Positions 55,034 to 64,000 of a stretch of 64,000 nucleotides of DNA are shown piece by piece. The notes beneath the pieces are model-generated. The model saw only the letters and a list, made by a program, of their open reading frames with translations. It was not told the origin of the DNA and did not search any database. Source of the DNA: Sugiyamaella lignohabitans (lineage: Eukaryota; Ascomycota; Dipodascomycetes; Dipodascales; Trichomonascaceae); contig NC_031672.1 of the NCBI RefSeq assembly GCF_001640025.1, positions 1,116,001 through 1,180,000 of the forward strand, given 5' to 3'. A program made the translations under genes and the position numbers. Numbering within the stretch: position 1 is the first letter of the stretch; each line of letters starts with the position of its first letter.

Positions 55034-55357
55034 TGCCTCCGGCGGCTGGGGCACTGCCCCAGACCCCGTAGCTCGCTTCGCTCGTTTGATACGGGTCCCC
55101 TGAGTCGGTCCAGACGTGCCTCCGGCGGCTGGGGCGCTGCCCCAGACCCCGTGGCTCGCTTCGCTCGTTAGCTAGGGGTCTCCAGTCGCAGCGAGCCCAG
55201 CCGCCGGAGGCACACTTCAGAGCCACTCCAGACATGCCTCTGACGGCTGGGACGCTGCCCCAGACCCCGTATCTCGCTTCGCTCGTTCGCTAGCGGTCCC
55301 CAGTCGCTCGCGAAGCGAGCACAACCAGGTCTGGGCGGAGCCCAGCCGCCGGAGGCA
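55034..55357. repeat. Cluster of short-tailed GC-rich element variants
   Basis: Five degenerate half-units: 55034-55084 (+), 55117-55168 (+), 55184-55212 (-, fragment), 55233-55286 (+) and 55300-55357 (with tail GCTCGC-GAA-GCGAGC). Their tails are the shortened GCTCGCTTCGCTCG form and the inner loops are ACT, GCT or GGA. It lies in the gap between convergent areA and SVL3-like genes. Confidence 0.88.
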
Positions 55358-55768
55358 GACCCCACTACCGGTTCGCGAAGCTAGAGCGGGTTCCAGAGGC
55401 ACCAGAGCTTAAATGCCAGATGTGGCCTATGGTTTGCGACCATGATGGCGATCTAATAATACAGACCCGGCTATGTTGCTAGCAGAACGAGTAAATTATG
55501 TTATTGGGGTTATATGTATAGAGATCATATTACTTGAGAGAATAAATAAATAGACCAAAATCCTCAGCTCGTGGTTATTAGATAATAAATTAGGATTCTA
55601 GCAGCAGAAAAAGAATTACACGGTTTTTTAGTATGACAAATATTCGAGACTTGTTTCATCGCTCGGCTCCAGCACCCACGGGATGGCGGCGGGTGTGGCC
55701 GTTTCATAGATCGAAAAAGAATATTACAAAGACTGGCGAGATAGACGAGGATATCGAGGCGCGGTGGT
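55358..55768. other. 3' flank of the SVL3-like gene
   Basis: AT-rich, nothing coding seen; eroded repeat fragments continue to about 55400. Confidence 0.5.
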
Positions 55769-58343
55769 TTACTTTCCGTGTACGTGCAAGGTTCCGTTTG
55801 TTGTCCCGTTTATCATGCCGTTGGAGTTAGCGACACCATTGGTATAGGGGCTTGCTCCTCCGCTTCCGTTGACATAGGTATTTGATGAGTTACTTCCATT
55901 TGACGAGGAGCTGTTCTGTGATGAGTATCCGTTCATTTGTGAACAAGGGATCTGGTTGGTAAAAGCATAGGCCGAGGCTGCTTGAGAGCTGATAGAGTTT
56001 GATCTCGATTGCGAAGCTCCGCCACCAGTGCGGAATATCGTCGACGACAGTCTTTTAACAGTGGCAGCTGGTTTGTTTGCAACCATGCTGTATCGGTCAG
56101 TTCCAGATACAATGTCATTCAAGTCAAACTGTTGAGAAAAAGGCTGGGGTCCTCCGGCATTTCCTGCTAATGTCGACAAGGTAGGAGACGACATGCGGTG
56201 GTAACCGGCAGAAGACCCAATTCTGTTCAAATGAAGCTCTGAGTTGTGGGATCCAGGACCGCCCACCGACCGTCTCGACCGTCTAGCAGTAATGTTCATC
56301 ATGTCGATTTCTTTGTTTTTGACAGGTTGTGGCGAACTGAAGTTCAGAACAGGTTCAGTGTATCGTTTAGGTGATGTTCTAATCGATGGTCTGGACAGAG
56401 GTGGTGGTGCAGCAAGGTTGTGTTGTTGTTGTTGGCGTGATGGTGGTCTGTTAGGAACCTGTCCTTGAGGAGCTTGTCCTTGGGGAACTGGTGGTCTTTG
56501 CTGTTGCTGCAGTTGTTGCTGTGATGGATAGTAATATTGTTGCGATGGTTGCTTTTGATGTTGTTGTTGATGCTGCTGTTGATGTTGCTGTTGATACTGT
56601 GGTTGTTGCAATGGCTGCTGCTGTTGTTGTTGCTGATAAGATCCTCTTCGGTTTGGAGGAGGGTGCTGATTGGTTTCGAGACTGTAAACATGCTGTTCGC
56701 GAGCTAGCAGCGCTTGTTCCCGTTTATACAGAGCATCTTCACGAGCTTTTAAAGCAGCAAGAGATGCAGCCGACGCAGGTTTCGAATCGACTACCGAGGT
56801 CGACAGCAGACTATTGCTGCTGCCAGTGTTGCTACTGGCTGGAGAAGATGCTGTAGAGGTAGTAGCAGGAGGAGCGAGTAAAGAACCGGCACCTGAAACG
56901 GTGATATTCTTTCTATGCCACAAAGTCGATGCATCTTCATGGTCGTTGAGCTTGGCTAACTGGGTCATAAACGCAAAAACACATTCTAAATAAGGGGTAG
57001 AAGCAGACAGTCCTAACTCATCAGACAAGAGAATGGGATGAAGCAAAATAATGTCGACAGGAATGTTGAACCGGTAAAAGTACTCGTAATACATGTAAAC
57101 AGACGAAGAATGAGGGAAAACAGGAGATGTCGAGGTGAGGATTTTCGGGGTTACAGACTGAATAAGCATAGGGTGTACAAAATCGTCGAGCGAACCCAAA
57201 CTTTCGCATTCAGGACCACCTTGGCGCTTTGCAATTAGTAATAATTCATTAATAATGCCCTCATAAATGGGTCTGGCAACAACACTAGACGCCAGTTTAG
57301 CCGGATCACTGATATCGAGCATAATAGACAGCGGTTCAAAAGCTATTAACGGAATGGCTCTCTGCCACTGGTGTTTCAAAAAAGCACCTGGACTAGAAAC
57401 AATTGACGCATCCAAGCCCGAGGTTTGTAAGAACAAAACGAGGTCTCTAATCATGGACGAAGCACGCAGTTCAAACGGGTCAGGAGCGGCCGGTTCGAAA
57501 TACACTCTGTTAGACCCATTAGACCCGGAAAAATGGACGTATTTGCAGCCCGATTCTGGAGGGATTTTGTAGACGTTTGAGTCGCTAATAACACAAGATA
57601 CAGGGTTTTTTGGGAATTTCTGGCGAACGTAATTTTGTAGTGGAGGAGATCGCGAAGTGTCGAGAAGAATAAGTGTATGGCCAGAAATAATGAGTTTTTG
57701 CAGCGGTTTGAGAATTCTGTTCAATTGACGCAGCGAGGCCAACGACAATAGCACTATATCAAACCCCAATATACTCGTATCATTATTATTATTCGGCAAA
57801 GAGACGCTTGTCGACGAAGGAGAAACATCGTCTTCATTCGCATTCCCACTCGCATTTCCAACTGGATCCAGTGTATTATAATCCAAAACATGATCAGGAG
57901 TAAACGTACCAGACACGCCAAACGACTCGGACGAAATCAAAACACCGGACTTCTTAGACGACAAATTCGGCCATGCCACAGACACAGAACAAGACTGAGA
58001 CGCCGCCAGCCTCCACGACAAAAACACCGCCGAGGCGCTCGACCCGACTACCCCTGTTAGTTTCTGTTCGTGGGTGTGCCTCCGGCGGCTGGGGCTACGC
58101 CCCAGACCCCTCAGCTCCTCTCGCTTCGCTCGAGTCGGGCGTCGACGACCCCCTACGAAAAAAAACTCCTGCGAAGCAGGAGCAACCAGGGTCTGGGGCG
58201 GAGCCCCAGCCGCCGGAGGCAGTCCCCTCCCCCCAAAACACCCCAGAAAACGAGCTCCCGGTCCAGTTGGACCTAGAAACCAGTCGTCAGGAGTCAGGAG
58301 ACGTAGAATGGTACTTACTGGACAATACTCGCAATCTCGACAT
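55769..58343 (-). CDS. SVL3: Svl3/Pam1-like protein with PanE-type fold (two exons)
   Basis: CDS is complement(join(55769..58047, 58319..58343)), 767 residues. Exon 1 is only 25 bp (MSRLRVLS plus one base); spliced to exon 2 it gives RVLSIGSSASAVFLSWRLA, a Rossmann-like start as in ketopantoate reductases, but with the Gly motif degenerate. PanE-like features continue (GFDIVLLSLASL, HTLILLDTS) to the helical C-terminal domain near ISDPAKLASSVV and YEGIINELLLIAKRQG. The second half is Gln/Ser-rich and disordered with a short basic segment (ITARRSRRSVGG). Yeast Svl3 and Pam1 share a PanE-like N-domain with a long tail, localise to bud tip and neck and have no known enzymatic role. The orthology is my best guess; an enzymatic role looks unlikely. 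Confidence 0.72.
58048..58318 (-). other. SVL3: SVL3-like intron carrying a complete GC-rich element
   Basis: 271 bp on the minus strand: donor GTAAGT at 58318, branch AAACTAAC at 58056-58063, acceptor TAG ending at 58048. Phase matches on both sides. The element fills 145 bp and ends about 14 bp before the branch site. Confidence 0.88.
58077..58221 (+). repeat. GC-rich element, complete (intronic)
   Basis: Core GTCGACGACCCCC; inner loop TAC in the left half, GGA in the right. Its + direction is antisense to the host gene. Confidence 0.95.
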
Positions 58344-59715
58344 GATACAATAGAGGCCCTAGAGCCGGTAGCGATAGTGGTTATATTGGTGCGAGGACAC
58401 GGGGAAATCAGGCGATAGCACCGGGAAAAAAGAGTGTAAGAGTGTCGGGGACAGGAGAATGAAGGCCGCTGAATGAGAATATCGGTGCCCGAGGAAAGAC
58501 GAAAGGGAAAATATTATTATTGGTAACTGCTGTCGCTAACTAAAGTTTTTTTCTTTTTACTTGGAACTGCACACACTCTGCAAGCCAACCTGCTACTCTA
58601 TACATGGACCCTAGCCGTGCTGAAGAGGTGCGTTTGAGGGCAGTTCATGTACTATGTACTATGTACTATGTACTATGTAAGAGGCTTGTACATGTGGAAA
58701 GATAATAATTATCCTAGTAATAAAATTAGGTCTCGAGTGGGCCAGCCAGGTCACTTTTTTTTTTTGCAGACCGACCGGTCGAAAGGCGGACAGGCTGGCA
58801 GGCGGGCGTGTGTCAGTGCTAACGACGACCTGACAGCCAAGCGAGACCGGTGTTCCAGTCGTCTGAAAGCAAAACAAACATTGTCCCCTTGCCGGCGTTA
58901 CCGGAACACCCTATTCTCCGGCCTGGAGATACTTTGTTACTACTTTGTTACTACATTTTCATATGCTTGATAATTTAATACCCGGTCTCCAGGCACTGCA
59001 CTGCCGGCAATACCATTAAATCCGCGATACCTCCACCGCTGGGAATAATTAGTAACATTTAACTAAGTGAAACAGGATGAAAAATAAATAAAATAAAATA
59101 AAAAAAATAAAATAAACAAGCAGATAACAGATTAAACAGACAAAACGATAGACACAGCAGACGACAAAACAGACAAAACAGATAAAACAGAACAGATAAG
59201 AGAGATGAAACGGAAACAGATAAAACACAGCAGATAGAGTATTGTGGTAAGTATAGTGGTACATCCAACATCAAACACAGCCGACTGAGTACGTCAGACA
59301 GCAGGCAGAATACACGCTACATACCACAGCAGATACGGTAACAGAAGCACACACAGCAAAAGCATACACAGCAGATAGCATACACAGCTCAAGACACAGC
59401 AGCAACGACAGACTGATCCGCAGTAAACACGCAGTAACCAGGAGAAACCACGGAGAAACCGCCAGTAACTACAGATACAAAACAAAATAGACTCTCCCAC
59501 ACAAAAACTCACGAACCAGCAACGACGCTACAGACACAATAGAATTAAAGCCCGAAGCTTAACTCACACTAACTCACACTCGAATTCCGGCCCTGTCAGC
59601 CGACATTCTCCTCTGACGTTTAACGATGCCGGAAGATCCAGGCCCGACTGCACCAGAAACCAGGGCGGCATCTCGACCACACCTGAAACCCCGCTGCATT
59701 TCCGAGGGGGGGGTT
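58344..59715. other. Upstream region of the SVL3-like gene
   Basis: Contains the TACTATG microsatellite (58647-58678), an AATAAAA-rich patch at 59079-59116 and ACAGCAGATA words from 59150 to 59410. No gene seen. Confidence 0.45.
58647..58678 (+). repeat. TACTATG heptamer microsatellite
   Basis: Four perfect tandem copies of the heptamer TACTATG. Confidence 0.85.
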
Positions 59716-59777
59716 TGCCTCCGGCGGCTGGGGCTCCGCCCCAGACCCTGGTTGCTCCTCTCGCTGCGCTCGAGTCG
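59716..59777 (+). repeat. GC-rich element, left half
   Basis: Consensus left half with CTGCG tail variant. Confidence 0.92.
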
Positions 59778-59853
59778 GGCGAGGGGGTGCCAAAGAGGGG
59801 GCTGTGCGTGGACTTCTGCGCTACCCCTCCGCCCGGCGGGGAACGCCCCTCGC

Positions 59854-59916
59854 CCGACTCGAGCGCAGCGAGAGGAGCAACCAGGGTCTGGGGCGGAGCC
59901 CCAGCCGCCGGAGGCA
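59854..59916 (-). repeat. GC-rich element, left half (reversed)
   Basis: Tail faces 59716-59777 across a 76 bp spacer; both carry the same CTGCG/CGCAG tail variant. Confidence 0.92.
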
Positions 59917-60284
59917 AGCCCCCCTCCCTGCGCAGTTACGTAAATGGCTGGTGGGTTGTGCAGAGCGGGTGCCTATCGAGGCCGATCAGTGTGCTTGATA
60001 GCCCCCGGTGTTTCAAGCTAGAAATCGATCGTTGCTGTTTTGCGACTGGCGGAAGCCATGTACGAGCCCCCCTTTAGCACATCTGCCCCTCGAACCATGC
60101 CTGTTCAGGAGCCCATCTTCCCACCTCCTCCTGCGTTAGGACCCGCTCAAACTCAAACTGGCACCACCTGACGGACCTGCCCAACCGAACTCACTTGCCC
60201 CTCCCCATCTCTGCTCGTCCATCCCACAAGCCCCATTAGTGGCGGTCTGCATTCTGCTGTTCGGTGCTCTGGTGGGGGGAGGGC

Positions 60285-60346
60285 TGCCTCCGGCGGCTGG
60301 GGCTCCGCCCCAGACCCTGGTTGCTCCTCTCGCTTCGCTCGAGTCG
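60285..60346 (+). repeat. GC-rich element, left half
   Basis: Consensus; tail CTTCG. Confidence 0.92.
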
Positions 60347-60454
60347 GGCGTGGGGGAGCGGGGGAGTTCAGGGGGTGGGGTTGCGGGTGATGTGACAGTG
60401 AGTCCAGTTCATGGCTTTGACCCGTTTCGCAAATTGAGTGGCAGGCCCACGCAA

Positions 60455-60516
60455 CGACTCGAGCGAAGCGAGAGGAGCAACCAGGGTCTGGGGCGGAGCC
60501 CCAGCCGCCGGAGGCA
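60455..60516 (-). repeat. GC-rich element, left half (reversed)
   Basis: Pairs with 60285-60346, tails inward, 108 bp spacer, matching tail variant. Confidence 0.92.
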
Positions 60517-61553
60517 GCGCCACAGCCTCTGGACCCTGGTTACGGGAGCAATTGGTGAGGCCAGTGGGTGTTAAAGACTGGAGTAGAGCCAGTTTATGCT
60601 CTATCTCATGCAATAGAAGGCTGGTGGTGAGTGGTGAAACTCACCGATCGCTGCCGGATATGGTATGAGGTCAATATCAGGGTGATGATATCAGTTGGAT
60701 AACTGAGTTCAATGGTTTGTGAGAATGTTGATTTACTGCTTTTATTGTGTTTGGTGTTTGTTCTTTTGCGGCTGGTGGAGTCTCCGTATTTTTTTTTTTT
60801 GGCAGCATGAGAAGACCAACTTGTCGGTATAAGTCAGTTATCTGTCCAGCATGTACCAGGGAGCCTATGTAGAGTAGAAGGTCAGAGGTCACTTCGAACA
60901 ATTGTTTATAATATTTATGATTATTGTAATTACCGTCATAGTAATTGCAAGCAACTGTAACAAAAGACTACTTTAATGTATATTTAATTGCTTTATCATT
61001 TGGTCTGGTCAGTTCAGCGATTCGGATTAACAGGTATATGTCTCGTACTCTGAGATAGAGAGGGTGTGTGACAGTGGATCACTCACTGCTCATTAATAAT
61101 GGTTGGAAGATATTTGACTAGTCTTGCTTGTTATAGTGCAGTGGTCGAGATGAGAGGACTGTGCCAACTTATTTCAGAAACGAAGATGACCTACTTACTT
61201 CAAATAGAAACGATTCTCTTCATTCGACGGTCAGTTTCTAGCCAATGAGGAGGCTACTTTAACCAGAGCTGAGTGCAACTGGATCACTAATGAAAATTAA
61301 GAGCCACTCTCATGTCTGAGGCGACAGGGCAATTTTATCGACCAAAGTTGTTACAAATAAAAAGATCTATTATTTTTTACTGCAAAATAAGACAACTGGT
61401 TCACGAGAAAATTCATGTCTAGCATTGAATCACTGGTCAAGAGCTTACCGGCCGGCGACCCCGCAATGTAGAACTTGCAAAACAAAAACAAAAAGAGTCT
61501 ACGACCAAACACAACTGATACCACAAACCCACTCCCGAGCCCCGAGTATTAGA

Positions 61554-61605
61554 CCGAGCGAAGCGAGCCACGGGGTCTGGGGCAGAGCCCCAGCCGCCGG
61601 AGGCA
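61554..61605 (-). repeat. GC-rich element, short-tailed half
   Basis: Tail CGAGCGAAGCGAGC as in the 55034-55357 cluster; loop AGA. Confidence 0.85.
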
Positions 61606-62163
61606 GACCCCCATCCCCCCCTGAAACCACCCCTGAGAGACGTTTGGAGTTCACGTGACAAGACGCTTCTCCACAAAAAGTTCCAGTCGCTTCGGCGGTG
61701 AGGGAGCAGCTTATTTGGGAGAAAACAACGCGAGGTCTGCAAAATACGCTTGCTGTGCCACAGACTACGCAGGATATTAGCAGCCAACAAAGCACACTTG
61801 ATTTGACTCTTCCCGAAAATTTCACTGGCATTTTCACCGACCGCCAACCTACACCAGTTGTGAGTTATTAGATCAGAACCAATTGCACACGCACACAATG
61901 TACGTAGCAGGCACAATGGGCGCGACCACCTGGGATTTTACATAGGGGATTCGAAAAAAACGAACAGGGATTGGCTGGCCACGAGCGATTGCGGGATCGC
62001 GAACTTGGGACATGGAACGGCGACTACTCTCGACTCAGTGCGGAGCTGAATCTGGATCATTCGACACACGACACTATCGACTCCTCCCGAATATGGACAA
62101 ACGAAACAGTCAATGACAAAATTTAGGTTTCACCAACAACGAAAAACAACGAAAAACACATTC

Positions 62164-62185
62164 GACCCCACGTCCACGTCCACGT

Positions 62186-62219
<34 letters not shown>

Positions 62220-62220
62220 C
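62164..62220 (+). repeat. CCACGT/CCACGA hexamer array
   Basis: About nine tandem hexamers, the first ones ending in T and the later ones in A. Confidence 0.8.
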
Positions 62221-62461
62221 CCACCATTCTTCATCAGCTCTTCATCAACCCTCAATCAGCGTTGGTGACACAGTCAATGGATCACTGACGGAGGACAGGC
62301 GGGACAGACCGACTGGCGACCACGACCCTGGCGAATCGACTCCTCTAACAACTCTCACCTCGAACTCCAACACCCACCACCGACCACGACCCGGAGCTTG
62401 GATCAGGGTCCTGCAACGACTGCTGTCTCACACGGTCCGCTGGACACGGGACTGGGTGCCG

Positions 62462-62522
62462 TGCCTCCGGCGGCTGGGGCTCCGCCCCAGACCCCGCTGC
62501 TCCTCTCGCTTCGCTCGAGTCG
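62462..62522 (+). repeat. GC-rich element, left half
   Basis: Consensus head, GACCCCGCTGCTCC body. Confidence 0.92.
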
Positions 62523-62843
62523 GGCGTGGGGGTCCCCCGTTTGTTGAAGGACGGTCGTCGTCAGGAACAAGGTGTCCGGCATCAGCACTGGCATCGGAAT
62601 CAGCAGCACCAGAACCGATCCAGACTCGAGAACCATTGGTTCAATGGAGTAATTTTCTGTGATTATGGTTCTTTTCGACAACAGAGAGCCTCGACAGGGC
62701 CTCTTTCCATGAACCAACCCCCTCGACACCCCCCTCCCCCTGATCTGCTCACCATGTCCCCTCCACCCCGCATGTCTCCACCATCCCCCTCCCTCGCCTC
62801 TCCCCGCACCGCCCCTCCCCAACGCTGCCCCTCACCCCACGCA

Positions 62844-62904
62844 CCGACTCGAGCGTAGCGAGAGGAGCCACGGGGTCTGGGGCGGAGCCCCAGCCGCCGG
62901 AGGC
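62844..62904 (-). repeat. GC-rich element, left half (reversed)
   Basis: Ends 55 bp before the EGD1 start codon and 33 bp before a CTAAC branch-like motif, so it may lie in a 5'-UTR intron. Confidence 0.92.
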
Positions 62905-62937
62905 GGGCCCCCCCGCCCCTCCCCCTTAGAGCCGTAG

Positions 62938-62951
62938 ACTAACAGTTACAG
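62938..62951 (+). other. EGD1: Possible 5'-UTR intron acceptor of EGD1
   Basis: GACTAACAGTTACAG: CTAAC branch-like motif followed by a CAG, ending 7 bp before the ATG. The matching donor was not found with confidence. Confidence 0.4.
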
Positions 62952-62958
62952 ATTCATT

Positions 62959-63405
62959 ATGGACGCCGATAAGTTAGCTCGTCTTCAGAAGTCCGTCAGA
63001 ATCGGCGGTAAGGGTACTCCTCGTCGTAAGGTCAAGAGAACCGCCAAGAACACCGAGGGCGATGACAAGAAGCTCCAAGCCGCTCTTCAAAAGGTCCAAG
63101 TTCAACCCATCACCGGTATTGAGTCGGTTAACATGTTCAAGGACGACGGCACTGTTCTGCACTTCCCCCGTGCCTCTGTTCAAGCCTCTGTTCCTTCCAA
63201 CACATTTGCCATCACCGGTAACCCCGTTGAGAAGACCATGAGCGAGATGCTTCCCGAGGTCCTTTCTTCCATGGGTCCTGAGTCTTTGGAGCAATTGCGT
63301 CAACTCACCGAGCAACTCAAGGCCGGTACCGGTGCTAAGGAGGCCGAGGACGACGATATTCCCGAGCTCGTCGAGGGCGAGAACTTCGAGGACCGTGTCG
63401 ACTAA
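62959..63405 (+). CDS. EGD1: Nascent polypeptide-associated complex beta subunit
   Basis: 148-residue BTF3/NAC-beta protein that pairs with NAC-alpha (Egd2) and sits at the ribosomal exit tunnel, shielding nascent chains. N-terminal [19 protein letters not shown] is typical; the ribosome-binding motif is RRKVKR at 22-27. The NAC domain spans about 36-105 ([34 protein letters not shown]). An acidic C-terminal tail ends in EDRVD. Full length. Codon use is strongly biased (AAG, GTC, CTC), as in highly expressed genes. A CTAAC-CAG arrangement just upstream suggests a 5'-UTR intron. Confidence 0.97.
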   Translation: MDADKLARLQKSVRIGGKGTPRRKVKRTAKNTEGDDKKLQAALQKVQVQPITGIESVNMFKDDGTVLHFPRASVQASVPSNTFAITGNPVEKTMSEMLPEVLSSMGPESLEQLRQLTEQLKAGTGAKEAEDDDIPELVEGENFEDRVD

Positions 63406-63651
63406 ACACTCCCCCCTCGTCCCCCTCTCTTCTCACGAGCACCACCCCACTTCCCCACTTCTACCACCACCGCGACCATGTCGTGCCCCACTCTACGAAT
63501 AACGAAGTGAAAAAAACTGCAACCCTCGAGAGCTACCTGTTAAGATAATATCTGTATATATATATCTTGTGTACGAAAAGAGCAGCCTGCCGCTGCCTCG
63601 CGAAACCCTCATCTCGGTTCCGGCCCCGGACTCACGGTGGGGGCACGCACC

Positions 63652-63712
63652 TGCCTCCGGCGGCTGGGGCTCTGCCCCAGACCCCGCTGCTCCTCTCGCT
63701 GCGCTCGAGTCG
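63652..63712 (+). repeat. GC-rich element, left half
   Basis: Loop TCT, CTGCG tail. Confidence 0.92.
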
Positions 63713-63750
63713 TTGCGTGGAGGGGTCCCCGTCGCTGGGGGGTGGGGTTC

Positions 63751-63811
63751 TGCCTCCGGCGGCTGGGGCTCCGCCCCAGACCCCGCTGCTCCTCTCGCTG
63801 CGCTCGAGTCG
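63751..63811 (+). repeat. GC-rich element, left half
   Basis: Direct repeat of the previous half after 38 bp; loop TCC. Confidence 0.92.
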
Positions 63812-63877
63812 ATGCGTCGAGGGCCCTCTGCCATCTCCTGCGGAGCACCCCGCTGCGTGGAGGGGTCCCCCCGCCAT

Positions 63878-63933
63878 CTCCTGCGAAGCAGGAGCAACCA
63901 GGGTCTGGGGCGGAGCCCCAGCCGCCGGAGGCA
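63878..63933 (+). repeat. GC-rich element, right half
   Basis: With 63751-63811 it forms a left-to-right element whose 66 bp spacer lacks the usual core. Confidence 0.9.
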
Positions 63934-64000
63934 TGTGCCCCTCCGACAATTGCGGACCGTGGTGGGGCCCCGATGGGAGGAGTAACGGCGTGGTGACAGA

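Larger units (their letters stand above)
59917..62843. other. Gene-poor region upstream of EGD1
   Basis: Apart from the half-elements and the CCACGA-type hexamer array, I see no gene. 60650-61480 is AT-rich; 61900-62460 is C/A-rich. Confidence 0.45.
63406..64000. other. EGD1 3' flank
   Basis: C-rich 3' flank, then three GC-rich half-elements. No further gene before the window ends. Confidence 0.5.

Noticed and set aside
55769..58027. SVL3-like gene as a single exon starting at 58027
   Set aside because: That start is GTG; a 25 bp upstream exon with GTAAGT donor, CTAAC branch and matching phase restores a Rossmann-like N-terminus.
7981..63933. CRISPR-like arrangement of repeats and spacers
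   Set aside because: Copies occur in both orientations with irregular spacing over the whole window, and the genome is eukaryotic.

Overview
The window is nuclear DNA from an ascomycete yeast. It carries 14 confident or likely protein-coding genes, nearly all intron-poor and each with its own promoter. They include fungal hallmarks: an AreA/Gat1-type GATA factor, Hsp12, Glk1, Prs3, Etp1, Egd1 and a Ser/Thr-rich GPI protein. Two introns are well supported (GTAAGT donor, CTAAC branch site, AG acceptor). CTG encodes conserved leucines, for example in Prs3, so the standard code applies and the CTG-Ser clade is excluded. Gene content and the short branch-to-acceptor distance suggest an early-branching Saccharomycotina yeast near Yarrowia/Dipodascomycetes (for example Trichomonascaceae). 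That placement is inference.

Layout: amino-acid permease (-, 191-1870); unknown two-exon membrane protein (+, 3860-6816); a 6.7 kb gene-poor stretch with one doubtful small ORF; ETP1/BRAP2 (+); PRS3 (+, two exons) convergent with a HAD phosphatase (-); GT31-like glycosyltransferase (+) convergent with TUB1 (-); Sad-type aldehyde dehydrogenase (-); ADH6-type alcohol dehydrogenase (-); GLK1 (+) convergent with a homeodomain factor (-); a 7.7 kb gene-free stretch upstream of the homeodomain gene; GPI-anchored wall protein (-); HSP12 (+); AreA-type GATA factor (+) convergent with an SVL3/PAM1-like PanE-fold protein (-, two exons); EGD1/NAC-beta (+). There is no operon or pathway cluster. The metabolic genes (GLK1, PRS3, ADH6-like, ALDH) are independent.

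The dominant unexplained signal is a family of short GC-rich repeats, roughly 70 half-units by hand count, absent from every confident coding exon. A complete copy is about 140 bp and MITE-like. Two outward-facing heads (TGCCTCCGGCGGCTGGGGC and its complement) flank a short core (GTCGACGGNCCCAG). Each half holds a GGGGC-NNN-GCCCC hairpin, but the two halves end in different inner tails, so the element has a direction: left tail CTCTCGCTNCGCTCGAGTCG, right tail hairpin CTCCTGC-GAA-GCAGGAG. Complete copies make up much of the PRS3 and SVL3-like introns. Copies also sit just past most stop codons and in all four convergent intergenic gaps. In the repeat entries below, 'left half' and 'right half' refer to this structure, and + means left-to-right.
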